Assembly (NCBI GenBank): GCA_021792755.1
Contig: JAJYUA010000005.1
Coordinates: 1-64,000, forward strand
Length of the DNA stretch: 64,000 nt
Reading direction: 5' to 3'
From: Pseudomonadota bacterium
Lineage (GTDB): Bacteria; Pseudomonadota; Gammaproteobacteria; Steroidobacterales; Steroidobacteraceae
The notes under the pieces were generated by a model, which was not told the origin of the DNA, ran no database searches, and worked only from the letters and a program-made list of their open reading frames with translations. Position numbers and translations under genes: made by a program. The stretch's first letter is position 1. Each line of letters opens with the position of its first letter. Shown here one piece after another: positions 14,457 to 23,266 of the stretch.

Positions 14457-16280
14457 ATGAGCGCCACTTCGGCCGAATCGGCTTTACGCCCCCGCCTGGC
14501 CTCCCCTGGGGACATCATCCCCTGCGTCGAGGAGCTGAGCCACGTCAACGAGTCGCTGCACCGCCAGGAGGCCCTGCTTGCGGCTTCCGCAAGGGCAAGC
14601 CGCATGCTTCTGGAGGCCCCCGACGTCAATGGCGCGATCCCCGAGGTGCTGCGCCTGATCGGCGAGGCCGCACACGTCGATCGCGTGAACGTCATGCTGG
14701 CCAAATGCGGCCCTGAGGGCGAGCCACTGCTGGTGGTTGCCGGGGAGTGGACGGCCGAAGGCGTGCCGCCGCACATCGACGATGCCGAAGCGCACGCCTG
14801 CGACGAGCGGGAGATCGCCGCCGTGTCCGCGGAGTTGCGCGCTGGGCGCAGCGTGTGCCTGAACGCCGGTAACGGCATCAGCGGCTGCGCCTCGATCACC
14901 CGCTTTGAAGGCATCGGCACCCAGAGCAAGGCCGTGGTGCCCATCGTGGTGGCCGGTGAGTTCATCGGGGTCGTCGGCCTCGACAACACCCGCCAGCACC
15001 GTGCCATCGAGTCTGCCGAGCTCGCTGCGCTCGAGACCGCCGCGAGCGTGATCGGGGCGGCGTTGCACCGCCAGCGGCTCCTCGATGACATGCGGCGCGA
15101 GCGAGAGCGCGCCGCGGAGGAGCGCGCCGCGGAGCTCGCCAAGGCCAACGCCGTGATTCGCGGCAACCTCGAGCGCCTGGCGAGCGAGCCCGATCTCAAC
15201 AGTTTCCTCGGGCACCTGCTGCTCGAGGCCGTGCGCCAGTTCGATGCGGATTCCGGCGCCGTGGTGGTCTCGCGTGACAGTCTGCAAGAGTGGCGGATCG
15301 CCGCGCATGTGCGCGAGGGCAGGCTGGAAGAGCCTCCCTATCCGATCAGCGTGTCCACCGGCTCGCCCTTCGGCAACCGATTCGGCCGGCCCCACGAGCC
15401 GATGTACCTCGCAGTGGCGCAGCAACACCAGGAATTCTGGCCCGGCATGCTGGCCTTCGACCAGCGCGAGGGCCACATCGGCAAGGTGGTCTATCCGCTC
15501 GTGTTCGGCTCACGCAACGTGGGCTTTCTGATCCTGCGCTTCCGGCGCAACGCCGAGGACGTGCCGCACAGCGAGCTGCTGGTGGCGCTCGCCCAGCAGG
15601 CGACCCTCGCCGTACAGCTGACACGCCTCGCCTATCAGGCCAAGGAGGCGGCGGTGCTGGTCGAGCGCGCCCGCATCGGCCAGGAAATTCATGATGGCTT
15701 GGCGCAGGCCTTCACGGGAATCCTCATGCAGCTCGGCGCGGTTGAAGAGGCTCCGCCCTGCAAGAACAAGGGATCGAGCTTGGCGATCACGCTGCAGCGC
15801 ATCCGCGACTTGGCGCGTGATGGATTGGCGGACGCGCGCCGCTCGGTGATGGCGCTCAGGCTCGACCAGACGCGCCGGGCGGGCCTGGAGCTCGCGCTCC
15901 GTCAGCTCGCTGAGCGCTCCACCGTACCGGGCGGCGTGACCTGCACATTCGAGGGCGGCGGCATCACCACGGGTCTGAAGCCGGAGCACGAGCATGAGCT
16001 GCTGCGCATCGCTCAGGAGGCGGTCAGCAACGCCGTGCGGCACGCCCGCCCGCGCACCATCCGCATCGCGATGGCGGATGAAGACGCCCATTGGGTCATG
16101 ACCATTGAAGACGACGGCCGCGGCATGGGCCAGAGTCCCGAGCGCTCCGAGCGCCATGGCTTCGGCCTGAGCAGTATGCGCCAGCGAGCAGGCGACATCG
16201 GCGGGGAGTGGCGGATCGAGAGCCGGCCGGGGGCCGGCACCCGCGTGAGCGTGCGCATGCAGAAGCGAAAAGCAGCGTAG
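14457..16280 (+). CDS. GAF-domain sensor histidine kinase (NarL/DesK-type HisKA_3)
   Basis: A 607-residue soluble kinase with no transmembrane segment. Order: GAF-like domain (about 45-205), short Arg/Glu-rich coiled coil (210-240), second GAF-like domain (240-390), HisKA_3 dimerisation domain with the phospho-acceptor His412 in RIGQEIHDGLAQ, and HATPase (about 505-600) with N-box QEAVSNAVRHA, DDGRGM and GFGLSSMRQRA. It should sense a cytoplasmic ligand and phosphorylate the LuxR-type regulator encoded 8 bp downstream. ATG 14457 follows a GGAGCGAT sequence about 12 nt upstream. The ligand is not evident. The structured leader in front may control it. Confidence 0.9.
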   Translation: MSATSAESALRPRLASPGDIIPCVEELSHVNESLHRQEALLAASARASRMLLEAPDVNGAIPEVLRLIGEAAHVDRVNVMLAKCGPEGEPLLVVAGEWTAEGVPPHIDDAEAHACDEREIAAVSAELRAGRSVCLNAGNGISGCASITRFEGIGTQSKAVVPIVVAGEFIGVVGLDNTRQHRAIESAELAALETAASVIGAALHRQRLLDDMRRERERAAEERAAELAKANAVIRGNLERLASEPDLNSFLGHLLLEAVRQFDADSGAVVVSRDSLQEWRIAAHVREGRLEEPPYPISVSTGSPFGNRFGRPHEPMYLAVAQQHQEFWPGMLAFDQREGHIGKVVYPLVFGSRNVGFLILRFRRNAEDVPHSELLVALAQQATLAVQLTRLAYQAKEAAVLVERARIGQEIHDGLAQAFTGILMQLGAVEEAPPCKNKGSSLAITLQRIRDLARDGLADARRSVMALRLDQTRRAGLELALRQLAERSTVPGGVTCTFEGGGITTGLKPEHEHELLRIAQEAVSNAVRHARPRTIRIAMADEDAHWVMTIEDDGRGMGQSPERSERHGFGLSSMRQRAGDIGGEWRIESRPGAGTRVSVRMQKRKAA

Positions 16281-16288
16281 AGGTACAG

Positions 16289-16924
16289 ATGGCGGCGGTG
16301 TTGCAGAAAAAGATCCGGGTGATCCTCGCGGACGATCATCCCGTGGTGCGTGACGGACTTGCGGCAATGGTCAACCAACAGCCCGACATGGAGGTCGTGG
16401 CTGAGGCGGGCGATGGCGAGGAGGCGATCGCGCTCTACCAGCGCCATCAGCCCGATGTGCTGGTGCTCGATCTGCGCATGCCGAAATGCGATGGGCTGGC
16501 GGTGGTGCAGCGAGTGCTCGAGATCAACCCGAAGGCGCGGCTGCTCATCATGACCACCTACGACGGCGACGAGGACATCTTCCAGTGCCTCAGTCACGGA
16601 GCCAAAGGCTACCTGCTGAAGGACGCGCCGCGGCAGGAGATCCTCTCGGCCATCCGTGCCGTCAGCGAGGATCGCCCCTACACCTCCTCCACCGTGGCGG
16701 CCAAGGCGCTGCAGCGCATGGCCAAGCCCAGCCTCACCGAGCGTGAGCTCGATGTGCTGGAGCTCGTCGCCCAGGGCCGCAGCAACAAGGACATCGCACG
16801 GCGCCTGTCGATCACCGAGGGCACCGCCAAGACCCACGTGAAGTCCATCCTCACCAAGCTCGATGCCATCAGCCGTACCGAGGCGGTGGCGGTGGCGCAC
16901 AAGCGTGGGCTGATCCGGTTGTAG
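16289..16924 (+). CDS. NarL/LuxR-family response regulator
   Basis: A 211-residue regulator. The receiver domain has an acidic pair (ILADDHPV), phospho-acceptor Asp61 in LVLDLRMPKCDG, a Thr in LIMTTYDGDE and a Lys in GYLLKDAP. The C-terminal LuxR HTH reads LTERELDVLELVAQGRSNKD, then TEGTAKTHVKSILTKL. ATG 16289 follows AGGTACAG and lies 8 bp after the kinase gene; the longer frame from 16208 only repeats kinase DNA. It is the evident partner of the GAF kinase. Its targets are unknown, and the heme genes that start 147 bp later could be among them. Confidence 0.93.
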   Translation: MAAVLQKKIRVILADDHPVVRDGLAAMVNQQPDMEVVAEAGDGEEAIALYQRHQPDVLVLDLRMPKCDGLAVVQRVLEINPKARLLIMTTYDGDEDIFQCLSHGAKGYLLKDAPRQEILSAIRAVSEDRPYTSSTVAAKALQRMAKPSLTERELDVLELVAQGRSNKDIARRLSITEGTAKTHVKSILTKLDAISRTEAVAVAHKRGLIRL

Positions 16925-16995
16925 CAACCCCCCGCAGCGGCCGGCGCCTGCACACACCGCGGCCGCCGCCCCGGCAGCTGTCTGGCCGGATCCGT

Positions 16996-17011
16996 GATTG
17001 CGAGCGCAATC
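16996..17011. promoter_or_regulatory. palindrome upstream of hemA
   Basis: GATTGCG and CGCAATC are exact inverted repeats around AG, 60 bp before the hemA start. The form suits a dimeric repressor or activator site for the heme operon, but no matching regulator is identified. Confidence 0.35.
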
Positions 17012-17071
17012 GAGGAGCGAAGGTGACGCTTCTGTGACACCTCGGCGAGCCATTCATGGTTTCCTTGACCT

Positions 17072-18388
17072 ATGCACCAGATCGGCGTCGTGGGCCTGTC
17101 CTACCGGCATGCGGGAGTGGACGAGGTGGCCCGGTTGTCCATCCCTAAGGCGGATCTGCCCCTCCGGCTGCCCTCGCTGCGCGAAGCGCTCGGCGTGGCG
17201 GAGCTGTTGTACGTGGGGACCTGCAACCGGGTTGAGCTCCTTTACGCCACGGCCGAAGGAGCCCCCGCGCAGGACCTGCGCCCGCAGGCCCTCGAGCAGC
17301 TCTCGGGGCAGACCTCGCCGCCGGGGACAGCGCCGCGGATGCTGCGCGCCTGGGCGGGCGAATCGGCCATCGAGCACCTGCTGCTGCTCGCCTGCGGTCT
17401 GGACTCCGCCCAGGCGGGGGAGCGGGAGGTCGCCGCACAGCTGCGCGATGCCTGGGAGACCGCCCGCCTCGCCGGCACGTGCGGCCCGTTGCTCGACCGG
17501 CTGCTCGGTGAGGCGCTCGGGATGGCCAACCGCGTGCAGCGGCTTCAGGCCGGCGTGCGCGCTCCGTCGCTCGCGGACCTGGCCGCCGAGCGCGTCCAGG
17601 GGCATCTGGGCGGCGTGGCCGCGCCGGTTGCCCTGATCGGGGTTTCGCCCATGACCCGGCGTTGCGGCTTGGCGCTGCATCAGGCGGGGCTTCCACTGCG
17701 GGTGGTGAACCGCACGCTGGCCTCGGCGCAGGAATTCGCTGAGACCGTCTCGGGACAGGCGCTGTCGCTCGAAGCGTTCCGCGACCAGCCGCCGTCCGTC
17801 GGCGCGGTGATCCTGGCCGCCGGCGGCGGCGCGCCCCTCCTGGACGCGCCTGTCCTACGGCGGCTCGCCCAAGGTGCCAGAAGCCTGCGCATCGCAGCGC
17901 CGCTGGTCATCGATTTCTGCGTTCCGCCCAACGTCGATCCGGGTGAGGCACGGCGCGCGGGCCTCACCCGGATCGGCATGGACGAGCTCGTGCAGGCGGT
18001 CCAGGAGCGGCGCCTGAGTGAGCTCTTGCGCCTGGCTCCGGTGCGCGCAGCGATCGACGAGCGGCTGACGCGTCTGTGCGCCGAGATGGCCACCCGCGCC
18101 ATCGGTCCTCATCTGGCGGAACTGCGCGTGCAGTTCGAGCAAATCGCCGCCGAGGAGGCGGGGCGGGCGCTGGGAACGGAGCTGCACACCCTGGACGCCG
18201 GTCAGCGGGAGGCGGTGCTGCGCCTCGCCGAGCGCGTCGCGCACAGCTTGGCGCACCTGCCCATCGCGGGGCTGCGGGCCGCCGTCGCCCAAAGCAGCCC
18301 GGACGCGCTCGAGGCGTTCTTCCGGGAGGCCCGGCCGCACCGCCGCGGGCACCCGGGGCACTCCGAGCCGCCCGACCCATCTCCTTGA
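17072..18388 (+). CDS. hemA: glutamyl-tRNA reductase (divergent)
   Basis: A 438-residue homologue of GluTR, which reduces glutamyl-tRNA(Glu) to glutamate-1-semialdehyde, the first C5-pathway step. The catalytic Cys is present in VGTCNRVELLY (near residue 51), and a GEREVAAQL block follows. In the NADPH domain the usual glycine-rich GxGxMG is replaced by LIGVSPMTRRC, although the VNRTLASAQEFAE strand-turn after it is typical. The C-terminal dimerisation helices are present, with a Pro/His-rich tail. It opens the heme run and precedes hemL by 25 bp. No clear ribosome-binding site is seen. Position and active-site Cys make the function likely despite the divergence. Confidence 0.85.
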   Translation: MHQIGVVGLSYRHAGVDEVARLSIPKADLPLRLPSLREALGVAELLYVGTCNRVELLYATAEGAPAQDLRPQALEQLSGQTSPPGTAPRMLRAWAGESAIEHLLLLACGLDSAQAGEREVAAQLRDAWETARLAGTCGPLLDRLLGEALGMANRVQRLQAGVRAPSLADLAAERVQGHLGGVAAPVALIGVSPMTRRCGLALHQAGLPLRVVNRTLASAQEFAETVSGQALSLEAFRDQPPSVGAVILAAGGGAPLLDAPVLRRLAQGARSLRIAAPLVIDFCVPPNVDPGEARRAGLTRIGMDELVQAVQERRLSELLRLAPVRAAIDERLTRLCAEMATRAIGPHLAELRVQFEQIAAEEAGRALGTELHTLDAGQREAVLRLAERVAHSLAHLPIAGLRAAVAQSSPDALEAFFREARPHRRGHPGHSEPPDPSP

Positions 18389-18413
18389 AAGAAAAGCCAT
18401 TACCATATCCGTC

Positions 18414-19700
18414 ATGACCCACCCTCGATCCCAAGCGCTGTACGAGCGCGCCTGCCGCGTCATCCCCGGAGGCGTCAACTCGCCAGTGAGAGCGTTTCGC
18501 GCAGTGGGCGGCACGCCGCTGTTCTTCGCGCGCGGAGAGGACCAGTACCTCATTGATGCCGATGGGCGGCAGTACCTGGACTTCGTCGGCTCATGGGGTC
18601 CGCTGATCCTGGGGCATGCGCATCCGGCGGTGGTTGCCGCCATCACAGAGGCAAGCCGTGCGGGTACGACGTTTGGCGCACCGTGTGCCGGAGAGGTCGA
18701 GCTGGCGGAACGGGTGGTGGCGTCCTATCCCGGCGTGGAGCAGGTCCGCTTCGTCTCCTCGGGCACCGAGGCGACGATGAGCGCCATCCGCCTCTCTCGC
18801 GCCTTCACGGGGCGCGACCTCATCGTGAAATTCTCCGGCTGCTATCACGGCCATGCGGACCACCTGCTGGTGGCGGCAGGCTCGGGGCTCGCGACTTTCG
18901 GCCAGCCCTCCTCGGCCGGCGTGCCGGAGCCGTTTACGGCCTGCACCCGGGTGCTGCCGCTCGATGACGAGGCTGCGCTCGAGGCGCTGTTTGCGCGGGA
19001 AGGCGGGCGGATCGCCGCGGCGATCATCGAGCCCGTGCCGGCCAACCACGGTCTGCTGCCCCAGCGCCGCGAGTTCCTCGCCCGACTGCGCGAGATCACC
19101 CGCCGACACGGCGCGCTCTTGATCTTCGATGAAGTCATCTGCGGCTTCCGGCTCGCCCGCGGCGGCGCGGCCGAGCGGCTGGGCCTGACGCCGGACCTGG
19201 CCACTTTCGGCAAGGTGATCGGCGGCGGTCTGCCGGTGGGTGCCTTCGCCGGGCCCCGGCACATCCTCTCGCGCCTCGCACCCGATGGCGACACGTATCA
19301 GGCCGGGACCTTGTCGGGTAACCCCGTGGCCATGGCGAGCGGCATCGCCACGCTGGATGTGCTCATCCACGAGGACGGCTGGCAACGGCTCGAGGCGCTC
19401 GGGGCGCAGTTGGAACAGGCCCTGAGGCCGGTCTTGGGGCGGGCCCCTTTCCCGGTGCACCTGGTGCGCGTGGGCTCGCTCTTCTGGCTCTCCTTCCACG
19501 AAGCGGGCGCGCCGCGCACCGCCGAGCCTTTGCCGCAGGAAGCCGTACTGCGTTTCGGCAGGGTATTTCACGCGCTGCTTTCGGAGCGCATCTACTTCCC
19601 GCCCTCGGCCTACGAAGCCTGCTTCCTGTCGCTCGCCCACACTGCCGCGGACTTCGAGCGGCTGGCGGCGAGCCTCGGCCGGGCCCTCACCGCCTCATGA
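18414..19700 (+). CDS. hemL: glutamate-1-semialdehyde 2,1-aminomutase
   Basis: A 428-residue PLP enzyme that converts glutamate-1-semialdehyde to 5-aminolevulinate. Typical blocks are IPGGVNSPVRAFRAVGG, GSWGPLILGHAHP, FVSSGTEATMSAIRLSRAF, KFSGCYHGHAD, IFDEVICGFRLA, and the PLP-binding Lys267 in TFGKVIGGGLPVGAF. The length is normal. It follows hemA closely, and its TGA overlaps the start of the histidine kinase gene (ATGA), so kinase translation is probably coupled to hemL. Confidence 0.97.
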   Translation: MTHPRSQALYERACRVIPGGVNSPVRAFRAVGGTPLFFARGEDQYLIDADGRQYLDFVGSWGPLILGHAHPAVVAAITEASRAGTTFGAPCAGEVELAERVVASYPGVEQVRFVSSGTEATMSAIRLSRAFTGRDLIVKFSGCYHGHADHLLVAAGSGLATFGQPSSAGVPEPFTACTRVLPLDDEAALEALFAREGGRIAAAIIEPVPANHGLLPQRREFLARLREITRRHGALLIFDEVICGFRLARGGAAERLGLTPDLATFGKVIGGGLPVGAFAGPRHILSRLAPDGDTYQAGTLSGNPVAMASGIATLDVLIHEDGWQRLEALGAQLEQALRPVLGRAPFPVHLVRVGSLFWLSFHEAGAPRTAEPLPQEAVLRFGRVFHALLSERIYFPPSAYEACFLSLAHTAADFERLAASLGRALTAS

Positions 19701-20791
19701 CCTTCCGCACGAGAAAAGGCCCGCGCATCCTGCAGCTGACCGTGATGGTGCTGGTGGCGGTGTGCACCGTGCAGGTCGGCTGGTGGCTGTACGACCAGCA
19801 TCGCTACGCCGTGGAGAAGGTGCGCGAGCTGCAGGCGCAGTATGCGCAGCAGGCCGCCGCAGCCAATGCCCTGCTGGCCACCGGCATGCCGGCGGCCAGG
19901 GTGCTCGAGCTGCTCCCGGACGTGGTGCTCGAGCGGGGGCGGGCCGAGGTCTCATCCAATGCCGAGCGGAGCCTGCTGGCGGAAGAGCACGTGCGTATCA
20001 TCCAGTACGCTTGGGAGGGCGGGTTCTTCCTGCTCGCCCTCGTCGCCTGCCTCGTGGTCATCGCGCGCGCACTGCGCGCCGAGGCGCTGGTGATGCTGGA
20101 ACAGGACAACTTCCTGCAACTCGTCTCGCATCAGTTCAAGACCCCGCTCGCGAGCCTGCAGCTCTCGCTCGAGACCCTGGCGCTCAGGCCGCTGTCGGCG
20201 GAGCAATCGCGGGTGCTCACCGAGCGGATGCTCTCCGACCTCTCGCGCATGGAAGGCATGGTGAGCCGGATCCTCGAGAGCGCGCGGCTCGAGCGCGGCC
20301 GCGTCGAGCTCAGGCACGAGGCGGTCGATCTCGGCGGCGCCGTCAGAAGGGTCGCGGCGCAGATGGAGGAGCGGGCCCGACAGGAGCGCATCAGCCTCAG
20401 CGCCGACATCGAAGCGGGCCTGGTGGTGCTCGCCGACCCGCTGGCACTCGATGTCATTCTGCGCAATCTCCTGGAGAACGCCCTCGCCGCGGTCTCTCCG
20501 GTCGGCGGCGGCAGCATCGCGCTCAGCGCCCGACGCACTGGCTCCGAGGTGGAGCTGACGGTGCGCGATAGCGGCATCGGCTTTCGGCCGGCCGATGGCC
20601 CGCGGCTGTTCGAGAAGTTCACCCGGCTGCACCCCGGCGGCGGCAGCTACCACGGGACGGGCCTGGGACTGTACATCGTGCGTCGGCTGATGCTGCTGAT
20701 GAACGGCCGGGTCAGCGCATACAGCGAAGGGGCGGGACAGGGCTCGCGCTTCGTGCTGGCGTGGCCGACCTCAGTGGAGGAACACGCATGA
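19697..20791 (+). CDS. membrane sensor histidine kinase within the heme cluster
   Basis: A 364-residue kinase with a transmembrane helix (about 11-31), a periplasmic segment of about 75 residues, and a second helix (about 108-126). HisKA follows with phospho-acceptor His145 in LVSHQFKTPLASL. The HATPase has N-box ILRNLLENALAAV, DSGIGF and GTGLGLYIVRRLM. The start overlaps the hemL stop, and its own stop overlaps the OmpR-type regulator. The locus matches that of algZ-algR upstream of hemC in pseudomonads, but the protein is a classical HisKA kinase and not the AlgZ type. The signal is unknown; the small periplasmic domain is Ala/Gln-rich. Confidence 0.92.
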   Translation: MTFRTRKGPRILQLTVMVLVAVCTVQVGWWLYDQHRYAVEKVRELQAQYAQQAAAANALLATGMPAARVLELLPDVVLERGRAEVSSNAERSLLAEEHVRIIQYAWEGGFFLLALVACLVVIARALRAEALVMLEQDNFLQLVSHQFKTPLASLQLSLETLALRPLSAEQSRVLTERMLSDLSRMEGMVSRILESARLERGRVELRHEAVDLGGAVRRVAAQMEERARQERISLSADIEAGLVVLADPLALDVILRNLLENALAAVSPVGGGSIALSARRTGSEVELTVRDSGIGFRPADGPRLFEKFTRLHPGGGSYHGTGLGLYIVRRLMLLMNGRVSAYSEGAGQGSRFVLAWPTSVEEHA

Positions 20792-21513
20792 GCGTCACGG
20801 TGGAAAACACGCGCCGTATCCTCGTGGTCGAGGACGATCCGCATCTTTCGGCCGGTGTGGTCGAAAATCTGCGCGCGGAAGGATACGAAGTGGACGCCGT
20901 CGGCGATGGCCATCGCGCGCTCGAGTCGCTCGGCGAGCAGCTCTACGGGCTCGTGCTGCTCGATGTGATGCTGCCGGAGCTCGACGGCTTCACCGTCTGC
21001 CGCACCCTGCGGCAGCAGGGCAACAACACCCCGGTGCTCTTTCTCACCGCGCGCGGCGACCCGGCGGACCGGGTGCGGGGCTTGGAGGCCGGCGGCGACG
21101 ATTATCTGCCCAAACCCTTCCACCTCAAGGAGCTGCTGCTGCGCGTGCGCGCCATCCTGCGCCGCTGGGACTGGTATCAGAGCGCCTCGGCAAGCACCGG
21201 GCCGCTGCGCTTCGGCGGCAACGAGGTGGACTTCCGCGCCTTCCGGGCGCGCGCCTGGAACGGTCTCACGCAGGAGCTCACGGAGAAAGAGGCGATGATC
21301 CTGAAGGTGCTGGCCGAGCATCCCGGGGAGATCGTCTCGCGCGAGGACTTGCTCGAGCGCGTCTGGGGCTATGACGTGTTTCCCTCCACGCGCACCGTAG
21401 ACAACTTCATCCTCCGGCTGCGTCGGCGCTTCGAGCGCGATCCGGCCAACCCGAGGCATTTCCTGACCGTCTGGGGCGTGGGCTACCGGTTCGTGCTCGA
21501 GGGCGAGCCATGA
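20788..21513 (+). CDS. OmpR-family response regulator within the heme cluster
   Basis: A 241-residue regulator. The receiver has ILVVEDDPHL, phospho-acceptor Asp59 in LVLLDVMLPELDGF, LFLTARG and a YLPKPFHLKE Lys. The winged-helix DNA-binding domain reads LTEKEAMILKVLAEHPGEIV, then TRTVDNFILRLRRRFE and VWGVGYRF. GGAGG (20776-20780) lies upstream, and the ATG overlaps the kinase stop. Its own stop overlaps hemC (ATGA), so it is co-expressed with both sides. Expected partner: the kinase directly upstream. Targets are unknown. Confidence 0.94.
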   Translation: MSVTVENTRRILVVEDDPHLSAGVVENLRAEGYEVDAVGDGHRALESLGEQLYGLVLLDVMLPELDGFTVCRTLRQQGNNTPVLFLTARGDPADRVRGLEAGGDDYLPKPFHLKELLLRVRAILRRWDWYQSASASTGPLRFGGNEVDFRAFRARAWNGLTQELTEKEAMILKVLAEHPGEIVSREDLLERVWGYDVFPSTRTVDNFILRLRRRFERDPANPRHFLTVWGVGYRFVLEGEP

Positions 21514-22460
21514 GCGCACCACTGCGCATCGGCACGCGCGCCTCGGCGCTCGCCCTATGGCAGGCTCGGCACGTCGAGAGCCTGATCGGCGCGCTGAGCG
21601 GCGCTCCGGGCGTCGAGCTGGTGCCGGTCATGACCACGGGCGACCTGCAGACCGAGGTGCCGCTGTGGGCGGTGCGCGGCCGCGCCTTCTTCACCAAGGA
21701 GCTCGACCGCGCCCTGCTCGAGGAGCGCATCGATCTCGCTGTACACAGCCTGAAGGATCTGCCGACCGAGCTCGAGCCGGGGGTTGCGCTCATCGCCGTG
21801 CTGCCCCGGGAAGATGCGCAGGATGCGCTCGTCAGCCACGGCGGCCAGCCGCTGCTCGAGCTGCCGCTCGGCGCCCGGATCGGCACCAGCAGCCTGCGCC
21901 GGCGCGCCTTTCTCGCCCGCGCCCGCCCCGACCTCGAGCTGCACGAGCTCAGAGGCAACGTGCCCACGCGGCTGCAGCGGCTGCAGCGGGGGGACTACAA
22001 CGCCATCGTGCTCGCCGCGGCGGGCCTGAAACGGCTGGGCCTGCAGGAGCGTATCACGCAGCGCTTACCGGTCGAGGAGTTTCCGCCGGCGGTCTCGCAG
22101 GGTGCCATCGGCGTCTGCGCCCGCGCCACGGATGCGCATACTGCGCGCTGGCTTGCGCAGCTCGATGACCCGGCGACACGGCTCGCCACCTCGGCGGAAC
22201 GTGCTCTGCTGCAGCACATCGAGGGCGGCTGTCAGGTGCCGCTCGGGGCGCTCGCGACGCTGTCGGGCACGACTCTGCGCCTGCGCGCCACCGTCTGTGC
22301 GCTCGACGGCTCGCGGCACCTGAGCGCCGGCGGCGAAGCGGGTGCCACTGCCGCCGAGGCGCGGACGTTGGGCGAACGCGTGGCGCAGCAGCTGCTCGCC
22401 CAGGGCGCTGCCTCGCTCATCGCCGAGCTGCGCGCGCCCGCCGCGCCGGCGAGGGATTGA
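21510..22460 (+). CDS. hemC: hydroxymethylbilane synthase (porphobilinogen deaminase)
   Basis: A 316-residue enzyme that polymerises four porphobilinogens into hydroxymethylbilane. Motifs: LRIGTRASALALWQA, TTGDLQTEVPLWAVRGRAFF, DLAVHSLKDLPTELEPG, GTSSLRRRAF, ELRGNVPTRL, and the dipyrromethane-cofactor Cys241 in EGGCQVPLGA. Length is normal. It overlaps the regulator upstream (ATGA) and hemD downstream, matching the usual hemC-hemD pairing. Confidence 0.97.
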   Translation: MSAPLRIGTRASALALWQARHVESLIGALSGAPGVELVPVMTTGDLQTEVPLWAVRGRAFFTKELDRALLEERIDLAVHSLKDLPTELEPGVALIAVLPREDAQDALVSHGGQPLLELPLGARIGTSSLRRRAFLARARPDLELHELRGNVPTRLQRLQRGDYNAIVLAAAGLKRLGLQERITQRLPVEEFPPAVSQGAIGVCARATDAHTARWLAQLDDPATRLATSAERALLQHIEGGCQVPLGALATLSGTTLRLRATVCALDGSRHLSAGGEAGATAAEARTLGERVAQQLLAQGAASLIAELRAPAAPARD

Positions 22461-22462
22461 CG

Positions 22463-23266
22463 GTGTTGAAACCGGTCATCGTGACGCGGGCGGAGCCGGC
22501 CGGCGGGCCGCTGAGCCTCGAGCTCGAGCAGCTGGGCATGCCCACGCTGCGCTGGCCGGCGATCGGCATCGTGCCCGCCGATCCCGCGCAGCTCGCTCAG
22601 GCGCTGACTCGCGATGCCTTCGATTGGATCGTGCTCACCAGCCGGCACGGCGTCGCGGCCCTGACCGATCTGCTGCCGGCCCCCCCGGCGGGCGTGCGCA
22701 TCGCGGCGATCGGACCGGCGAGTGCCCACGCCCTGCGCGAGCGGGGCTGGCCGGTCGACCTCATCGGCGAGGCCGGCGCCGAGAGCCTGCTGAGAGCATT
22801 CGAGACGGCGGACATCCGCGGCCGGCGCATCCTGCATCCCACCAGCTCGCGCGCGCTGCCGGCCCTCGGTGAAGGGCTCGATCGCCTCGGCGCCAAGCTC
22901 GTGAGCGTCGAGGTCTACCGCACGATACCCGCCTCACTCGATATCGAGTCCTGTCGCGCCACGATCGCGCGCGGAGACATCGGCGCGGTCACATTCGCCA
23001 GCCCCTCGGCCGTCATCGAGCTCGAGCACGCGCTGGGCAGCGGCGATTTCCAGCATCTGCTTTCGATCGCGGCGGCGGTGGCCATCGGCCCGACCACGGC
23101 GCATGAGTTGACCGTGCGCGGGCTCTCACCCGTGGTGGCCGCGCCGCATACGCTGCACGGGCTGGCGGTTTGCTGTCATGCGCTTGCGCGCGGGATTGCC
23201 TCGGCTTGGCGAGACGAGCGCATACATCATGCGGCGCGTGGCGCCGAAAGGACTGCGAAATCATGA
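22463..23266 (+). CDS. hemD: uroporphyrinogen-III synthase
   Basis: A 267-residue HemD-fold protein that cyclises hydroxymethylbilane with ring-D inversion. The family is poorly conserved, but VIVTRAEPAGGPLSLELEQL, the VLTSRHGVAALTD block, AAIGPASAHALRERG, GRRILHPTSSRALPAL, and FASPSAVIELEHAL with GPTTAHELTVRG fit well. GTG 22463 is preferred because GAGG (22451-22454) is eight bases before it; a TTG at 22457 overlapping the hemC stop is the alternative. The stop overlaps hemB (ATGA). A 40-residue Arg/Ala-rich tail is unusual. Confidence 0.9.
   Translation: MLKPVIVTRAEPAGGPLSLELEQLGMPTLRWPAIGIVPADPAQLAQALTRDAFDWIVLTSRHGVAALTDLLPAPPAGVRIAAIGPASAHALRERGWPVDLIGEAGAESLLRAFETADIRGRRILHPTSSRALPALGEGLDRLGAKLVSVEVYRTIPASLDIESCRATIARGDIGAVTFASPSAVIELEHALGSGDFQHLLSIAAAVAIGPTTAHELTVRGLSPVVAAPHTLHGLAVCCHALARGIASAWRDERIHHAARGAERTAKS

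Noticed and set aside
14039-15199. 386-residue - strand open frame opposite the GAF kinase
   Set aside because: Ser/Arg/Ala-rich composition typical of an antisense shadow in GC-rich DNA; the + strand kinase is clearly real.
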